NCBI RefSeq assembly: GCF_026625645.1
Contig: NZ_CP113056.1
Location: 1,897,001 to 1,961,000 of the forward strand
Direction of reading: 5' to 3'
DNA from: Ancylobacter sp. SL191
GTDB lineage: Bacteria; Pseudomonadota; Alphaproteobacteria; Rhizobiales; Xanthobacteraceae
DNA length: 64,000 nucleotides
Shown here: piece after piece, positions 56,040-64,000 of the stretch
How positions within the stretch are numbered: position 1 is the first letter of the stretch
How the letters are laid out: each line of letters opens with the position of its first letter
Notes under the pieces: generated by a model
What the model saw: only the letters and a program-made list of their open reading frames with translations
Database searches by the model: none
Told to the model about the DNA's origin: nothing
Made by a program: the position numbers and the translations under genes

Positions 56040-56711
56040 TCAGCCAGCCCCCGCGCGCGGACGCCAGATGCTGGTGTGCTTGATCTCGGAATCTTCCAGG
56101 TCGCGCGTCACCGGTACGCCATATTCCGCAATCTTTTCAAGCCGTTCGCGCGGCAGGTAGGAGCGGCCGGGATCGCCGATCCACACCTGCGTGCCGCCCG
56201 CCGCAAGCGCCTCCAGCCAGGCGAAGACGCGGGCGGCGAGGTCGCGCTCATAGGCGATGTCGCCGGCCAGCGCCACGTCCCAGCCGCCGCTCTGGCCGAT
56301 CAGGTCATCGCCGCGCACGGTGAGCGGGGCGGCGCCATTGGCCTGCGCGTTCAGGGCGATGGCGGCCTGCGCGAAGCCGTCAATATCGGCCGCCTCCACA
56401 TGGGCGGCGCCGGCCTTCAGCGCGGCGATGGCGACGAGGCCGGAGCCGGCGGCGAAGTCCAGCACCCGGCGGCCCTGAACAATCCCCGGATTATCAAGGA
56501 CATGGCGCGCCAGCGCCTGCCCGCCGGCCCAGGCGAAGGCCCAGAAGGGCGGGGGCAGGCCGATGGCGCCAAGCTCCTCCTCCGTGCGCTGCCAGATCGG
56601 CAGCGACTCGGCGGCGAGGTGCAGCGAGATTTCCGGCACCAGCGGCACCGGCAGCAGGCGCGTCTCGGCGTGGATGAAGGCGCTCGCGTCGGCGATGCCC
56701 CCGCCGCTCAC
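56040..56711 (-). CDS. Class I SAM-dependent methyltransferase (ETFB-KMT/PrmA-like)
   Basis: A 223-residue methyltransferase. SAM motif I is [21 protein letters not shown] near residue 85, and motif II is VEAADID. The [19 protein letters not shown] segment resembles the DxxY of the ETFB/protein-lysine methyltransferases. [20 protein letters not shown] precedes the core, as in nicotinamide/protein methyltransferases of this group. A GTG at 56711 overlaps the EVE gene stop by four bases (GTGA), giving translational coupling; a start at 56747 is possible but overlaps more. The target is probably a protein lysine. Confidence 0.8.
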   Translation of the reverse strand: MSGGGIADASAFIHAETRLLPVPLVPEISLHLAAESLPIWQRTEEELGAIGLPPPFWAFAWAGGQALARHVLDNPGIVQGRRVLDFAAGSGLVAIAALKAGAAHVEAADIDGFAQAAIALNAQANGAAPLTVRGDDLIGQSGGWDVALAGDIAYERDLAARVFAWLEALAAGGTQVWIGDPGRSYLPRERLEKIAEYGVPVTRDLEDSEIKHTSIWRPRAGAG

Positions 56712-57127
56712 CGGCCGTGGTCGGCCATCTCCAGCACGATCTCCCATTCGCGGTCGGTGACGGGCTGCACGGAGAGGCGGGAGAAGCGCATCAGCGCCAT
56801 CTCGGCGAGGCGCGGCTCGGACTTGATGGCGGCGAGGGGGACGGGGTTCTTCAACGGTTCGATGGCCTTGATGTCGACCATGACGAACTTGCCGGTGGGG
56901 TCGGAGGGGTCGGGATAGGCCTCCTTGATGACCTCGACGATGCCGACGATCTCCTTGCCCTCGTTGGAGTGGTAGAAGAAGCCGCGATCGCCCAGCTTCA
57001 TCGCCAGAAGCTGCTGCTTGGCCAGATGGTTACGCACGCCGTCCCAATGCGTGCCAGTCGCCCCGGCGGCAATCTGCTGGTCCCAGGACCATTTGAAGGG
57101 TTCGGATTTGTAGAGCCAGTGCGCCAT
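56708..57127 (-). CDS. EVE domain protein (thymocyte nuclear protein 1-like)
   Basis: A 139-residue protein that is a single EVE domain, a PUA-like fold thought to bind modified bases in RNA or DNA. Features are WLYKSEPFKWSWDQQ at the start, WDGVRNHLAKQQLLAMKLGD near 28, and GFFYHSNEGKEIVGIVEV near 49. A GTGA overlap joins it to the methyltransferase gene downstream, and it lies 12 bases beyond the gpsA neighbourhood. Role inferred only from the fold. Confidence 0.87.
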   Translation of the reverse strand: MAHWLYKSEPFKWSWDQQIAAGATGTHWDGVRNHLAKQQLLAMKLGDRGFFYHSNEGKEIVGIVEVIKEAYPDPSDPTGKFVMVDIKAIEPLKNPVPLAAIKSEPRLAEMALMRFSRLSVQPVTDREWEIVLEMADHGR

Positions 57128-57139
57128 GGTCAGGTTCCG

Positions 57140-58129
57140 TTACGCTTCCGCTTTCTGGGGCCGCGCCAGCAGCGACCCGATGGCATCGTCGACGCTGACA
57201 CGCCCCGCCAGCACCGCCTCGACCGCCCGCGCGATGGGCATGTCGATGCCCCGCTCATCGGCCATGGCGACCAGCACGCTGGCGGTCAGCGCGCCCTCGG
57301 CGAGCTTGCCCGTGGGGTGGAAACCCCCGCTTTTCCCGAGGCTTAGCCCCAGCGCGTAATTGCGCGACTGGGCGGTGGAGCAGGTGAGGATGAGATCGCC
57401 GAGGCCGGAAAGGCCCGTCAGCGTCTCGCCGCGCGCGCCATAGGCACGGCCGAAGCGGGTGAGTTCGGCAAAGCCCCGGGCGATGAGGGCGGCGGCGGCG
57501 CTGGCGCCGAGGCCGCGACCGCCGACGATGCCGGCGGCGATGGCGAGCACGTTCTTCGCCGCCCCGCCGATCTCCACGCCCCGCACATCCTCGCTGTGAT
57601 AGAGCCGGAAGGAGGGCGAGCCGAGCGCGGTGGCGAGCGCCTCGGCAATGCTAACCTCTTGAGCCGCCAGTGTTACCGCCGTCGGCAGGCCGGCCGCGAC
57701 ATCGCTCGCGAAGCTCGGGCCGGAGAGGATGGCGGGGAGGCAATGGGGGCAGGCATCGGCCAGAACCTGCGTCATGAACAGTCCGGTGCCGCGCTCGATG
57801 CCCTTGGCGCAGGTGACCAGCGGCGTCCCCTCCTTGAGATGCGGGGCGAGGGCGTGGGCGACCTCCCGGCTCGCCTGCGCCGGTACAACCAGAAGTACGC
57901 AGTCGCAAATGGCCAGTGAGTGCAGTGAGGTGGACAGTGAGACCGATGTGTCCAGCTCGACGCCCGGCAGATGGGCGCTGTTGCGGCGGCTCGCCTCCAT
58001 CGCGGCGATGGCCGCCGCGTCGCGCCCCCAGAGCACCACCGAACGCCCGGCGCGGGCGGCAGCATTGGCGAGCGCGGTGCCCCAGGCGCCGGCCCCGACC
58101 ACGCCGATGCGGGCGAAACGCTCGGGCAT
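57140..58129 (-). CDS. gpsA: Glycerol-3-phosphate dehydrogenase (NAD(P)+)
   Basis: A 329-residue enzyme reducing dihydroxyacetone phosphate to sn-glycerol-3-phosphate for phospholipids. It has the Rossmann motif [30 protein letters not shown] near 112, the catalytic-lysine region [14 protein letters not shown] near 195, and [19 protein letters not shown] near 245. The start overlaps the tsaD stop by one base (TGATG). The same frame stays open far upstream through tsaD, but the sequence there is a shadow. Confidence 0.94.
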   Translation of the reverse strand: MPERFARIGVVGAGAWGTALANAAARAGRSVVLWGRDAAAIAAMEASRRNSAHLPGVELDTSVSLSTSLHSLAICDCVLLVVPAQASREVAHALAPHLKEGTPLVTCAKGIERGTGLFMTQVLADACPHCLPAILSGPSFASDVAAGLPTAVTLAAQEVSIAEALATALGSPSFRLYHSEDVRGVEIGGAAKNVLAIAAGIVGGRGLGASAAAALIARGFAELTRFGRAYGARGETLTGLSGLGDLILTCSTAQSRNYALGLSLGKSGGFHPTGKLAEGALTASVLVAMADERGIDMPIARAVEAVLAGRVSVDDAIGSLLARPQKAEA

Positions 58130-59190
58130 CAGTCGGCCATCTCCACGCCCGTCACCTCCTCCAGCGGCCAGCGGGCGCGGGGGGCGACGCCGAGGTCGTC
58201 GGTGAGGCCCAGAGCGAGCCGCTCGGCCCCCGCCCAGGCGATCATCGCGCCATTGTCGGTGCAGAGCTCGGGCGGAGGAACGGCGAGGCGGGTGCCACCA
58301 TCGGCGGCGACCTTGTGCAGCACGCGGCGCACCGCCTGGTTGGCGCCGACGCCGCCCGCCAGCACCAGCGCGCTCGGCTTCAGCCCGCGCTCGCGCATGA
58401 CCCTGAGCGCGCAACGTACCCGGTCGGCGAGAATATCGACGATGGCGGCCTGGAAGGAGGCGCACAGGTCGTTCACGTCCTGGTCGCCGAGCGGGGCGAC
58501 CTTGAGCGCTTCCAGCCGCACAGCGGTCTTGAGGCCCGACAGCGAGAAGTCCGGCACCGGCTTGCCATGCAGCGGGCGCGGCAGGGGGAAGCGCGAGGCA
58601 TCCCCGTGCAGCGCCGCGCGCTCCACCGCCGGGCCGCCGGGATAGGGCAGGCCGAGCATCTTCGCCGTCTTGTCGAAGGCCTCGCCGATGGCATCGTCCA
58701 TCGTGCCGCCGAGCTTGTGATACTCGCCCACCCCGGTAACGGCGACGAGCTGGGTGTGCCCGCCCGACACCAGCAGCAGCAGGAAGGGGAAGGGCACGGC
58801 ATCGGTCAGCCGCGCGGTCAGCGCATGGGCTTCCAGATGATTGACCGCGATCAGCGGCTTCTTCGCCGCGAGGGCGATGGCCTTGGCGGTGGTGAGCCCG
58901 ACAATGACGCCGCCGATCAGCCCCGGCCCGGCGGCGGCGGCGATGCCGTCCAGCTCCACCAGCTTGACGCCCGAGGAGCGCAGCGCCCGCTCGATGATGC
59001 GGTCGAGCACTTCCACGTGAGCGCGGGCGGCGATCTCCGGCACCACGCCGCCATAGGCCGCGTGCTCGGCGGTCTGCGACAGCACGATGTTGGACAGGAT
59101 GGTGCCGGAACCGTCCGCGCGACGGCGCACCACGGCCGCGGCGGTCTCGTCGCAGGTGGTTTCGATGCCGAGGAGGAGAAGATCGCGCAT
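58129..59190 (-). CDS. tsaD: tRNA N6-threonylcarbamoyladenosine synthase subunit TsaD
   Basis: A 353-residue TsaD/Kae1/Qri7 family protein that, with TsaB and TsaE, makes t6A37 of tRNAs reading ANN codons. It has [15 protein letters not shown] at the start, the metal-binding [13 protein letters not shown] near 110, [14 protein letters not shown] near 135, [15 protein letters not shown] near 173, and [15 protein letters not shown] near 268. [17 protein letters not shown] follows. It is divergent from hemC and overlaps gpsA by one base. Confidence 0.95.
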   Translation of the reverse strand: MRDLLLLGIETTCDETAAAVVRRRADGSGTILSNIVLSQTAEHAAYGGVVPEIAARAHVEVLDRIIERALRSSGVKLVELDGIAAAAGPGLIGGVIVGLTTAKAIALAAKKPLIAVNHLEAHALTARLTDAVPFPFLLLLVSGGHTQLVAVTGVGEYHKLGGTMDDAIGEAFDKTAKMLGLPYPGGPAVERAALHGDASRFPLPRPLHGKPVPDFSLSGLKTAVRLEALKVAPLGDQDVNDLCASFQAAIVDILADRVRCALRVMRERGLKPSALVLAGGVGANQAVRRVLHKVAADGGTRLAVPPPELCTDNGAMIAWAGAERLALGLTDDLGVAPRARWPLEEVTGVEMAD

Positions 59191-59253
59191 TGACTTTCCG
59201 GGGTTTGACGGTGTTCTGAACCCGTTCCCGAACCGCTAGCACCGCAGGACGCC

Positions 59254-60192
59254 ATGACGCAATCGCTTCCCCGCCTCCGGCTCGGCACCCGTGGCAGCCC
59301 GCTGGCGCTCTGGCAGGCCCATGCCGTGCGCGATGCGCTGGTGCGCCATCACAAATGGGCGCCTGAAGCGGTCGAGGTGGTGGTGATCCGCACCACCGGG
59401 GACGCCATCACCGACCGGGCGCTGTCGCAGGCCGGTGGCAAGGGGCTTTTCACCAAGGAAATCGAGGAGGCGCTGCTGGAGCGGCGCATCGACCTCGCCG
59501 TGCATTCGGCCAAGGACATGCCGACGCGCCTGCCGGACGGGCTTCACCTCGTCGGCTACCTGCCGCGCGCGGATGTGCGCGACGCGCTGATCCTGCGCGA
59601 GGGCGTGGCGCTGCGCGACCTGCCGGAAGGCGCGAAGGTCGGCACCGCCTCGCTGCGGCGCGAGGCGCAGTTGCGCCGTCTGCGGCCGGACCTTCAGGTC
59701 TCGCTGCTGCGCGGCAATGTGCAGACCCGGCTGAACAAGGTGGAGAGCGGCGAGTTCGACGCGACGCTTCTGGCGCTCGCCGGCCTCACACGTCTCGGCA
59801 TGGCGGACCGGGTGAGCAGCGTGCTGGAGACCGGCGATTTCCTGCCCGCCGTCGGGCAAGGGGCGGTGGCGATCGAGACGCGCCAGCGCGACCTCGCGGT
59901 CGATTCGCTCATCGTGCCGGTCATCTGCCCGGCCACCGGCCTCGCGCTGCGGGTGGAGCGGGCCTATCTCGGCGAGCTCGACGGTTCCTGCCGCACGCCC
60001 ATTGCCGGCCATGCCCAGGTGGTGGGCAACGAGATCCGCTTCCGCGGCGCGGTGCTCTCGCCCGACGGCACGCAATATTACGAGATCGTCCGCCACGGGC
60101 CGCTCAACCGCGCGCTGGAACTCGGCATCGCCGCCGGACACGAGATGCGCGCCATGGTGCCGCCCGACCTGCTCCCGCACGTGGCGCATTAA
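59254..60192 (+). CDS. hemC: Porphobilinogen deaminase (hydroxymethylbilane synthase)
   Basis: A 312-residue enzyme polymerising four porphobilinogens in heme synthesis. It has [17 protein letters not shown] at the start, [16 protein letters not shown] near 61, [13 protein letters not shown] near 84, [11 protein letters not shown] near 131, and [18 protein letters not shown] near 155. The dipyrromethane-cofactor cysteine is in [13 protein letters not shown] near 246. It is divergent from tsaD and opens a hemC-hemD-mic60-hemY cluster. Confidence 0.95.
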   Translation: MTQSLPRLRLGTRGSPLALWQAHAVRDALVRHHKWAPEAVEVVVIRTTGDAITDRALSQAGGKGLFTKEIEEALLERRIDLAVHSAKDMPTRLPDGLHLVGYLPRADVRDALILREGVALRDLPEGAKVGTASLRREAQLRRLRPDLQVSLLRGNVQTRLNKVESGEFDATLLALAGLTRLGMADRVSSVLETGDFLPAVGQGAVAIETRQRDLAVDSLIVPVICPATGLALRVERAYLGELDGSCRTPIAGHAQVVGNEIRFRGAVLSPDGTQYYEIVRHGPLNRALELGIAAGHEMRAMVPPDLLPHVAH

Positions 60193-60202
60193 GGCCGGGC
60201 CG

Positions 60203-60943
60203 GTGGGCGCGCTCACGCGGATTCTGGTCACGCGGCCGCAGCCGGATGCTGAGGCCACCGCCGCGCGGCTGGCGGCGGCGGGGCTCTCCGCGCTGGTCGA
60301 TCCGCTGCTGATCGTCGAGCCGGTCCTTGAGGCGGCACTTCCCGCCGGGCCGCTCGACGCGGTGGCGCTGACCAGCGTGAACGGGGCACGGGCGCTGGCG
60401 GCACGGCCGGAGCTTTCGGCCCTGACGCGGCTGCCGCTCTATGTGGTGGGCCGGCGCACGGCTGCCGTGGCGCCCGAGGGTTTCGCCGACCTCCATGTCG
60501 CCGGCGGGGATGGCGCGGCGCTGGTGGAACTGATCCGCAGGAGCCTGCCGCGCGGGGCCCGCGTGCTGCATGTGGCGGGCGAGGACCGGGCGGTCGATCT
60601 CGGCGCGGCGCTGGCGGGCGACGGGATCGGCGTTGAACTTTTCGTCATCTACCGCGCCGTGCCGGCTCCCGCTCTGGCGCTGGAAACCTGCGCGGCGCTG
60701 GTGGCGGGGCAGATCGACGCGGCCTTTCATTTCTCCCCGCGCACGGCGGCGACGCTGGTGGCCTGCGCCCAAGCGGCGGACAGGGCCGGCGGGCCGGCGG
60801 CAGGCCTCTGCGCGGCGCTGGCGCGGGTCCAGCATCTGTGCTTTTCCGCCAATGTCGCGGCGCCTCTGGCGGGCGCCGGCTGGCCGACGCGCCTCGCCGA
60901 TTCCCCGACGGAAGAGGGCTTGTTCGCGCTGCTCGACCGGTAA
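60203..60943 (+). CDS. hemD: Uroporphyrinogen-III synthase
   Basis: A 246-residue protein, poorly conserved in sequence as is usual for HemD. It begins RILVTRPQPDAEATAARLAA, and has PLDAVALTSVNGARALA near 52, VLHVAGEDRAVDL near 125, and FHFSPRTAATLVAC near 175. These fit the two-domain cyclase fold. It starts at GTG 60203, 10 bases after hemC; longer in-frame starts overlap hemC. Position in the heme cluster supports the call. Confidence 0.85.
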   Translation: MGALTRILVTRPQPDAEATAARLAAAGLSALVDPLLIVEPVLEAALPAGPLDAVALTSVNGARALAARPELSALTRLPLYVVGRRTAAVAPEGFADLHVAGGDGAALVELIRRSLPRGARVLHVAGEDRAVDLGAALAGDGIGVELFVIYRAVPAPALALETCAALVAGQIDAAFHFSPRTAATLVACAQAADRAGGPAAGLCAALARVQHLCFSANVAAPLAGAGWPTRLADSPTEEGLFALLDR

Positions 60944-61040
60944 ACCATGGGGCTCTCCCGAGGTTGCGGCGGGGGCGGGTGCGGTCTATCCCGGGAACCG
61001 AGGGCGGGTCGGCGCTTTATGATCTCGGGGAGGTACGCAC

Positions 61041-62507
61041 GTGGCGAACAAAGACTCCAAACACGAACCCACCGGATCGGCGACCGAGACCGATCACGAG
61101 GCGCTTGAGGCGGGTGCGCGCGGCAAGTCCCGCCGCCGTCCGCCACCGACGCTCGATCTCGCGGCGACCGAAGTGCCGCCGCCCGGCGCCGCCAAGGACA
61201 CGCCGCCGAGCGAGGATACGGCGCCGGCCGAGGTGCCGGTGCTCGATGCCGATGGCGGATCGCTGAAGGATACGGACACCGTGAACACCAAGGACCAGGC
61301 GGACGCCGACGCTGCCGAGAACGCGCCTTCCGAGACCCCGCCGCCCGAACCGGTCCACGCCGCTGAACTGCCGGGCACGCCGGCCGAGGCGCCCGCGCCC
61401 AAGCGGCAGATGGGCCTGGTGACCGGCCTCATTGCCGCGCTGGCCTCCGGCGTCATCGGCGCCGCCGTGGCGCTCGCCGTGGTCAACACCTTCTACAGCG
61501 CCGAGCAGAATGCCGACGCCATCACCCAGCTGGAAGCGCGCGCGCTCGATCTGCGCCAGCGCGTGGAGTCGATGGAAAGCGCCGCGGGCGGTGCCGCGCC
61601 GGCCGCGAACATCAACCTGCCGCAGGATCTGGCGACCCGGCTCGACGCCCTGGAATCCGGCCTCGCCGATGTCGGCGAACGGGTGAACGGGATTGCCGAC
61701 AGCGCCGCTCCCGCTCCCGCCACCTCGCCCGAAGAGGTCGCCGCGCTCGGCAGCCGTCTCGACGCGCTCCAGCAGAAGGTGGATGGCCTGCCCGCGCCCG
61801 CCCCCTCGGTCGCGCCCGAGCAGGTGACGGCGCTGTCCGGCAAGGTCGAGGCGCTGCAGCAGCAGGTCGCGGCCATTCCGGCGCCGCCGCCGGCCGCCTC
61901 GCCGCAGGATCTCGCCACCGCCACCGCCCGCATCAGCGCGCTGGAGCAGCGCCTCGCCACCGTCGCCCAGCAGCAGCAGGCGAGCGGGCAGGGCGCGGCA
62001 CAGCTCGTCGCGCTGAGCGCGCTGCAAGCGGCGGTGAGCGGCGGCCAGCCCTTCACCACCGAACTCAAGGCGACTCGCGCACTGCTCGGCGCCGGCGGCG
62101 AGGGCCTTGCCGCGCTCGAGCCGAAGGCCGCGAGCGGCTACGGCACCGGCCCGGCGCTGGCCGACCAGCTCAAGGCCGCGACCACCCCCGCGCCGTCCGC
62201 CGTGGCGGCGCCGGCCGATGCCGGCGTGCTCGACCGGCTGGTGGAGAGCGCCAAGGGCCTCGTCACCGTCCGCCGCAGCGACGACGCCCCGATGGGCGCC
62301 GATGCCGAAGCGGTCGCCACGGCCCGCGCCCAGCTCCAGCGGAATGACTATGCCGGCGCGCTGGCGACGCTGAACGGCCTGCCGGCCGAGGGCAAATCCG
62401 CCGTCGCGCCGGTGATCGAGAGCCTTGAGCAGCGGCAGGCGGCGCTCGCCACCATTGGCGGGCTGAGCCATCATGTGCTCGCCAGCCTTGCGGGAGGAAC
62501 CCAGTGA
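61041..62507 (+). CDS. mic60: Mic60/mitofilin-like inner-membrane protein
   Basis: A 488-residue protein with an acidic, Pro/Thr-rich N-terminal cytoplasmic part (1-125), one transmembrane helix (GLIAALASGVIGAAVALAVV near 135), and a long coiled-coil region of Leu-Gln-Ala heptads (LEARALDLRQRVESMES; LQQKVDGL; LQQQVAAI). A C-terminal mitofilin-like domain follows (LKATRALLGAGGEGL; LNGLPAEGKS). Alphaproteobacterial Mic60 shapes the inner membrane and is known to sit beside heme genes. It starts at GTG 61041 with GGGGAGG upstream and overlaps hemY by four bases. Confidence 0.82.
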   Translation: MANKDSKHEPTGSATETDHEALEAGARGKSRRRPPPTLDLAATEVPPPGAAKDTPPSEDTAPAEVPVLDADGGSLKDTDTVNTKDQADADAAENAPSETPPPEPVHAAELPGTPAEAPAPKRQMGLVTGLIAALASGVIGAAVALAVVNTFYSAEQNADAITQLEARALDLRQRVESMESAAGGAAPAANINLPQDLATRLDALESGLADVGERVNGIADSAAPAPATSPEEVAALGSRLDALQQKVDGLPAPAPSVAPEQVTALSGKVEALQQQVAAIPAPPPAASPQDLATATARISALEQRLATVAQQQQASGQGAAQLVALSALQAAVSGGQPFTTELKATRALLGAGGEGLAALEPKAASGYGTGPALADQLKAATTPAPSAVAAPADAGVLDRLVESAKGLVTVRRSDDAPMGADAEAVATARAQLQRNDYAGALATLNGLPAEGKSAVAPVIESLEQRQAALATIGGLSHHVLASLAGGTQ

Positions 62508-64000
62508 TCCGCATCGTCGTCTATCTGCTGATCCTCGCCGCCATCGCCTTCGGCGTCGCCTGGCTCGCCGACCGCCCCGGCCAGATCGCCCTCGACTGGC
62601 AGGGCTGGCACATCGAGACCAGCGTGCTGGTCGCCGCCAGCGCGCTGCTGGCGGTGATCGCCGCCGCGATCCTGATCTGGACGCTGCTGCGCTTCATCCT
62701 GCGCTCGCCGGACCTGATCGCCGGCTCTTGGCGCACCCGTCGGCGCAACAAGGGCTGGGCGGCGATCTCGCGTGGCCTGGTCGCGGTCGGCTCGGGCGAC
62801 GTGATGGGCGCGCGCCGCGCCGCCAATGACGCCGAGCGGCTGATGGGCCATGAACCGCTCACCCGCCTGCTCGCCGCTCAGGCGGCGCAGCTTTCCGGCG
62901 ACGCGGCGGGCGCCGAGGCGGCGTTCCGCACCATGGCGGACGCGCCGGGCACCCGCCTGCTCGGCCTGCGCGGCCTCCATGTGGAAGCGCGCCGGCGTGG
63001 CGACGCCAATGCCGCGCTGATGGCGGCGGAAGAAGCCGCGCGGCACGAGCCGGGCCTTGCCTGGGCGGCGGATGCGGTCATCGAGGCGCGCTGCCTCAAG
63101 GGCGACTTCACCGGCGCGCTGGCCATGCTGGAGCGCGAGGCGGCCCATGGCGGGCTCGACCGCGCCGCCCATCGCCGCCGCCGCGCCGTGCTGCTCGCCG
63201 CGCAGGCGCAGGCGATCGAGCTTTCCGACCCCGCCATCGCCCGCGACAAGGCGGTCGAGGCCGCCCGTCTCGCCCCGACCCTGGTGCCCGCCGCTGACAT
63301 TGCCGGCCGCCTGCTCGGCGCTGCCGGCGACACGCGCAAGGCCTCCAAGATCGTCGAGAACGCCTATGCGGCGACCCCGCATCCCGATCTCGCCGAGACC
63401 TATCTGCATCTGCGCCCCGGCGATGCCTCGCGCGAGCGGCTGAAGCGCATCCGCACGCTGACCGCCCGCGCGCCGGCGCACCCGGAGAGCGCCATGGTGC
63501 TCGCCCGCGCGGCCATCGACGCGCTGGAATTCGACGTCGCCCGCACCGCGCTGGCGCCGCTGCTCGGCAACCCGACGCAGCGTGTCTGCCTCTTGATGGC
63601 GGAGCTGGAAGCGGCCGAGCATGGCGATGTCGGCAAGGCCCGCGAATGGACCGCCCGCGCCGTGCGCGCGCAGCAGGATCCGGCCTGGGTGGCCGATGGC
63701 GTGGTGGCGGAAGCCTGGGGGCCGGTCTCGCCGGTCACCGGCAAGCTCGACGCTTTCGAGTGGAAGCTGCCGCCCGGTCTTGCCACGACGCCGATGCTGG
63801 AGAACGAGGCCGAGCGGGTGAAGGCGGCCATCGCCGCCGCCATTGCCGCCCGCCCGGTGGCGGCGCCCGAGGCGCCGGTGGTCGATCTGGCCGGCGAGGA
63901 TCCGGCGCCGCTTGCCCCCGAGGTCGAGCCGCGCCCGGAGGTGATCGACCTCACGCCCGCGCCCGCCAAGGCGGAGAGTGTCAAGGTGGAGGGCAGCAAG
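62504..64000 (+). CDS. hemY: HemY-like TPR membrane protein (partial, C-terminus off the window)
   Basis: At least 499 residues are seen; the frame is still open at the right edge. Two N-terminal transmembrane helices (IVVYLLILAAIAFGVAWLA; VLVAASALLAVIAAAILIWT) are followed by the HemY_N domain and TPR repeats (RTMADAPGTRLLGLRGLH; NAYAATPHPDLAETYLHL). The stretch near 430-499 is Pro/Ala/Glu-rich. It is the tetratricopeptide HemY of proteobacteria, not protoporphyrinogen oxidase. It starts at GTG 62504, overlapping mic60 by four bases. Confidence 0.86.
   Translation, partial: MIRIVVYLLILAAIAFGVAWLADRPGQIALDWQGWHIETSVLVAASALLAVIAAAILIWTLLRFILRSPDLIAGSWRTRRRNKGWAAISRGLVAVGSGDVMGARRAANDAERLMGHEPLTRLLAAQAAQLSGDAAGAEAAFRTMADAPGTRLLGLRGLHVEARRRGDANAALMAAEEAARHEPGLAWAADAVIEARCLKGDFTGALAMLEREAAHGGLDRAAHRRRRAVLLAAQAQAIELSDPAIARDKAVEAARLAPTLVPAADIAGRLLGAAGDTRKASKIVENAYAATPHPDLAETYLHLRPGDASRERLKRIRTLTARAPAHPESAMVLARAAIDALEFDVARTALAPLLGNPTQRVCLLMAELEAAEHGDVGKAREWTARAVRAQQDPAWVADGVVAEAWGPVSPVTGKLDAFEWKLPPGLATTPMLENEAERVKAAIAAAIAARPVAAPEAPVVDLAGEDPAPLAPEVEPRPEVIDLTPAPAKAESVKVEGSK

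Noticed and set aside
57140..59242. A continuous 700-residue frame that could suggest a fusion with GpsA
   Set aside because: Only the last 329 residues are GpsA. The rest is an out-of-frame shadow of tsaD, which has its own start, stop and motifs.

Overview
The window is GC-rich DNA from an alphaproteobacterium. The gene set and gene pairings suggest the Hyphomicrobiales (Rhizobiales), probably near Xanthobacteraceae/Ancylobacter; that placement is an inference. Supporting features are a large 180-kDa-class NAD-glutamate dehydrogenase, the tsaD-gpsA / hemC-hemD-mic60-hemY neighbourhood, a heparinase-like gene between rsmB and purH, bdhA followed by a patatin gene, and palindromic intergenic repeats typical of this order. 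No rRNA, tRNA, CRISPR array, transposase or integrase was seen.

Layout. 1-4746: an ABC importer of the NMT1/THI5 type (cut at the left edge), divergent from RidA, creatininase-like and Ldh-type dehydrogenase genes. 4765-6120: a phosphoribosyltransferase and ppa. 6274-11501: a zinc-uptake locus with paired operator-like sites, a His-rich one-helix membrane protein, znuC-znuB-znuA, a CobW GTPase and a WD40 protein. 11706-15649: an autotransporter and an acetoacetate decarboxylase. 15657-17290: a second metal locus resembling ZevAB (NicO permease plus DUF1007 protein). 17489-18526: asd. 18911-24552: an Rpf/DSF fatty-acid quorum-sensing module. 25268-27730: a BamA-type insertase standing alone. 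27731-29242: a gene-free, repeat-filled region. 29243-31320: ispG and a His-rich Zur-like regulator. 31535-36985: a collagen-like lipoprotein, bdhA plus a patatin phospholipase with a long Ala/Pro/Lys-rich N-terminus, and a PG-binding/trypsin-like protease. 37134-46957: an RluA pseudouridine synthase, glk, rsmB, a heparinase-like protein, purH, YeiH plus a LysR regulator, and OmpW. 47191-52847: NAD-GDH and an EAL protein. 52848-53928: an AT-rich island holding a lone TIR-domain protein. 53929-64000: acs, a methyltransferase and an EVE protein, gpsA, tsaD, hemC, hemD, mic60 and hemY (cut at the right edge).

Main results. (1) 18911-24552 reads as a complete DSF-type signalling cassette: an RpfF-like synthase convergent with an RpfC-like hybrid kinase, as in Xanthomonas, but the partner regulator has an RpfG-like receiver joined to PAS-GGDEF-EAL instead of HD-GYP. 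Its receiver also lacks the conserved lysine. (2) Zinc handling recurs: ZnuABC with a His-rich accessory protein, CobW-WD40, a ZevAB-like pair and a His-rich Zur lie within about 25 kb. (3) A solitary TIR protein in sharply AT-rich DNA, with a 29-base inverted repeat overlapping its ribosome-binding site, looks like acquired defence-type DNA. (4) A tandem array with a 162-base period, made of long palindromes, fills the gap between bamA and ispG.

All calls come from reading the sequence and from memory of protein families. No database search or alignment was run.
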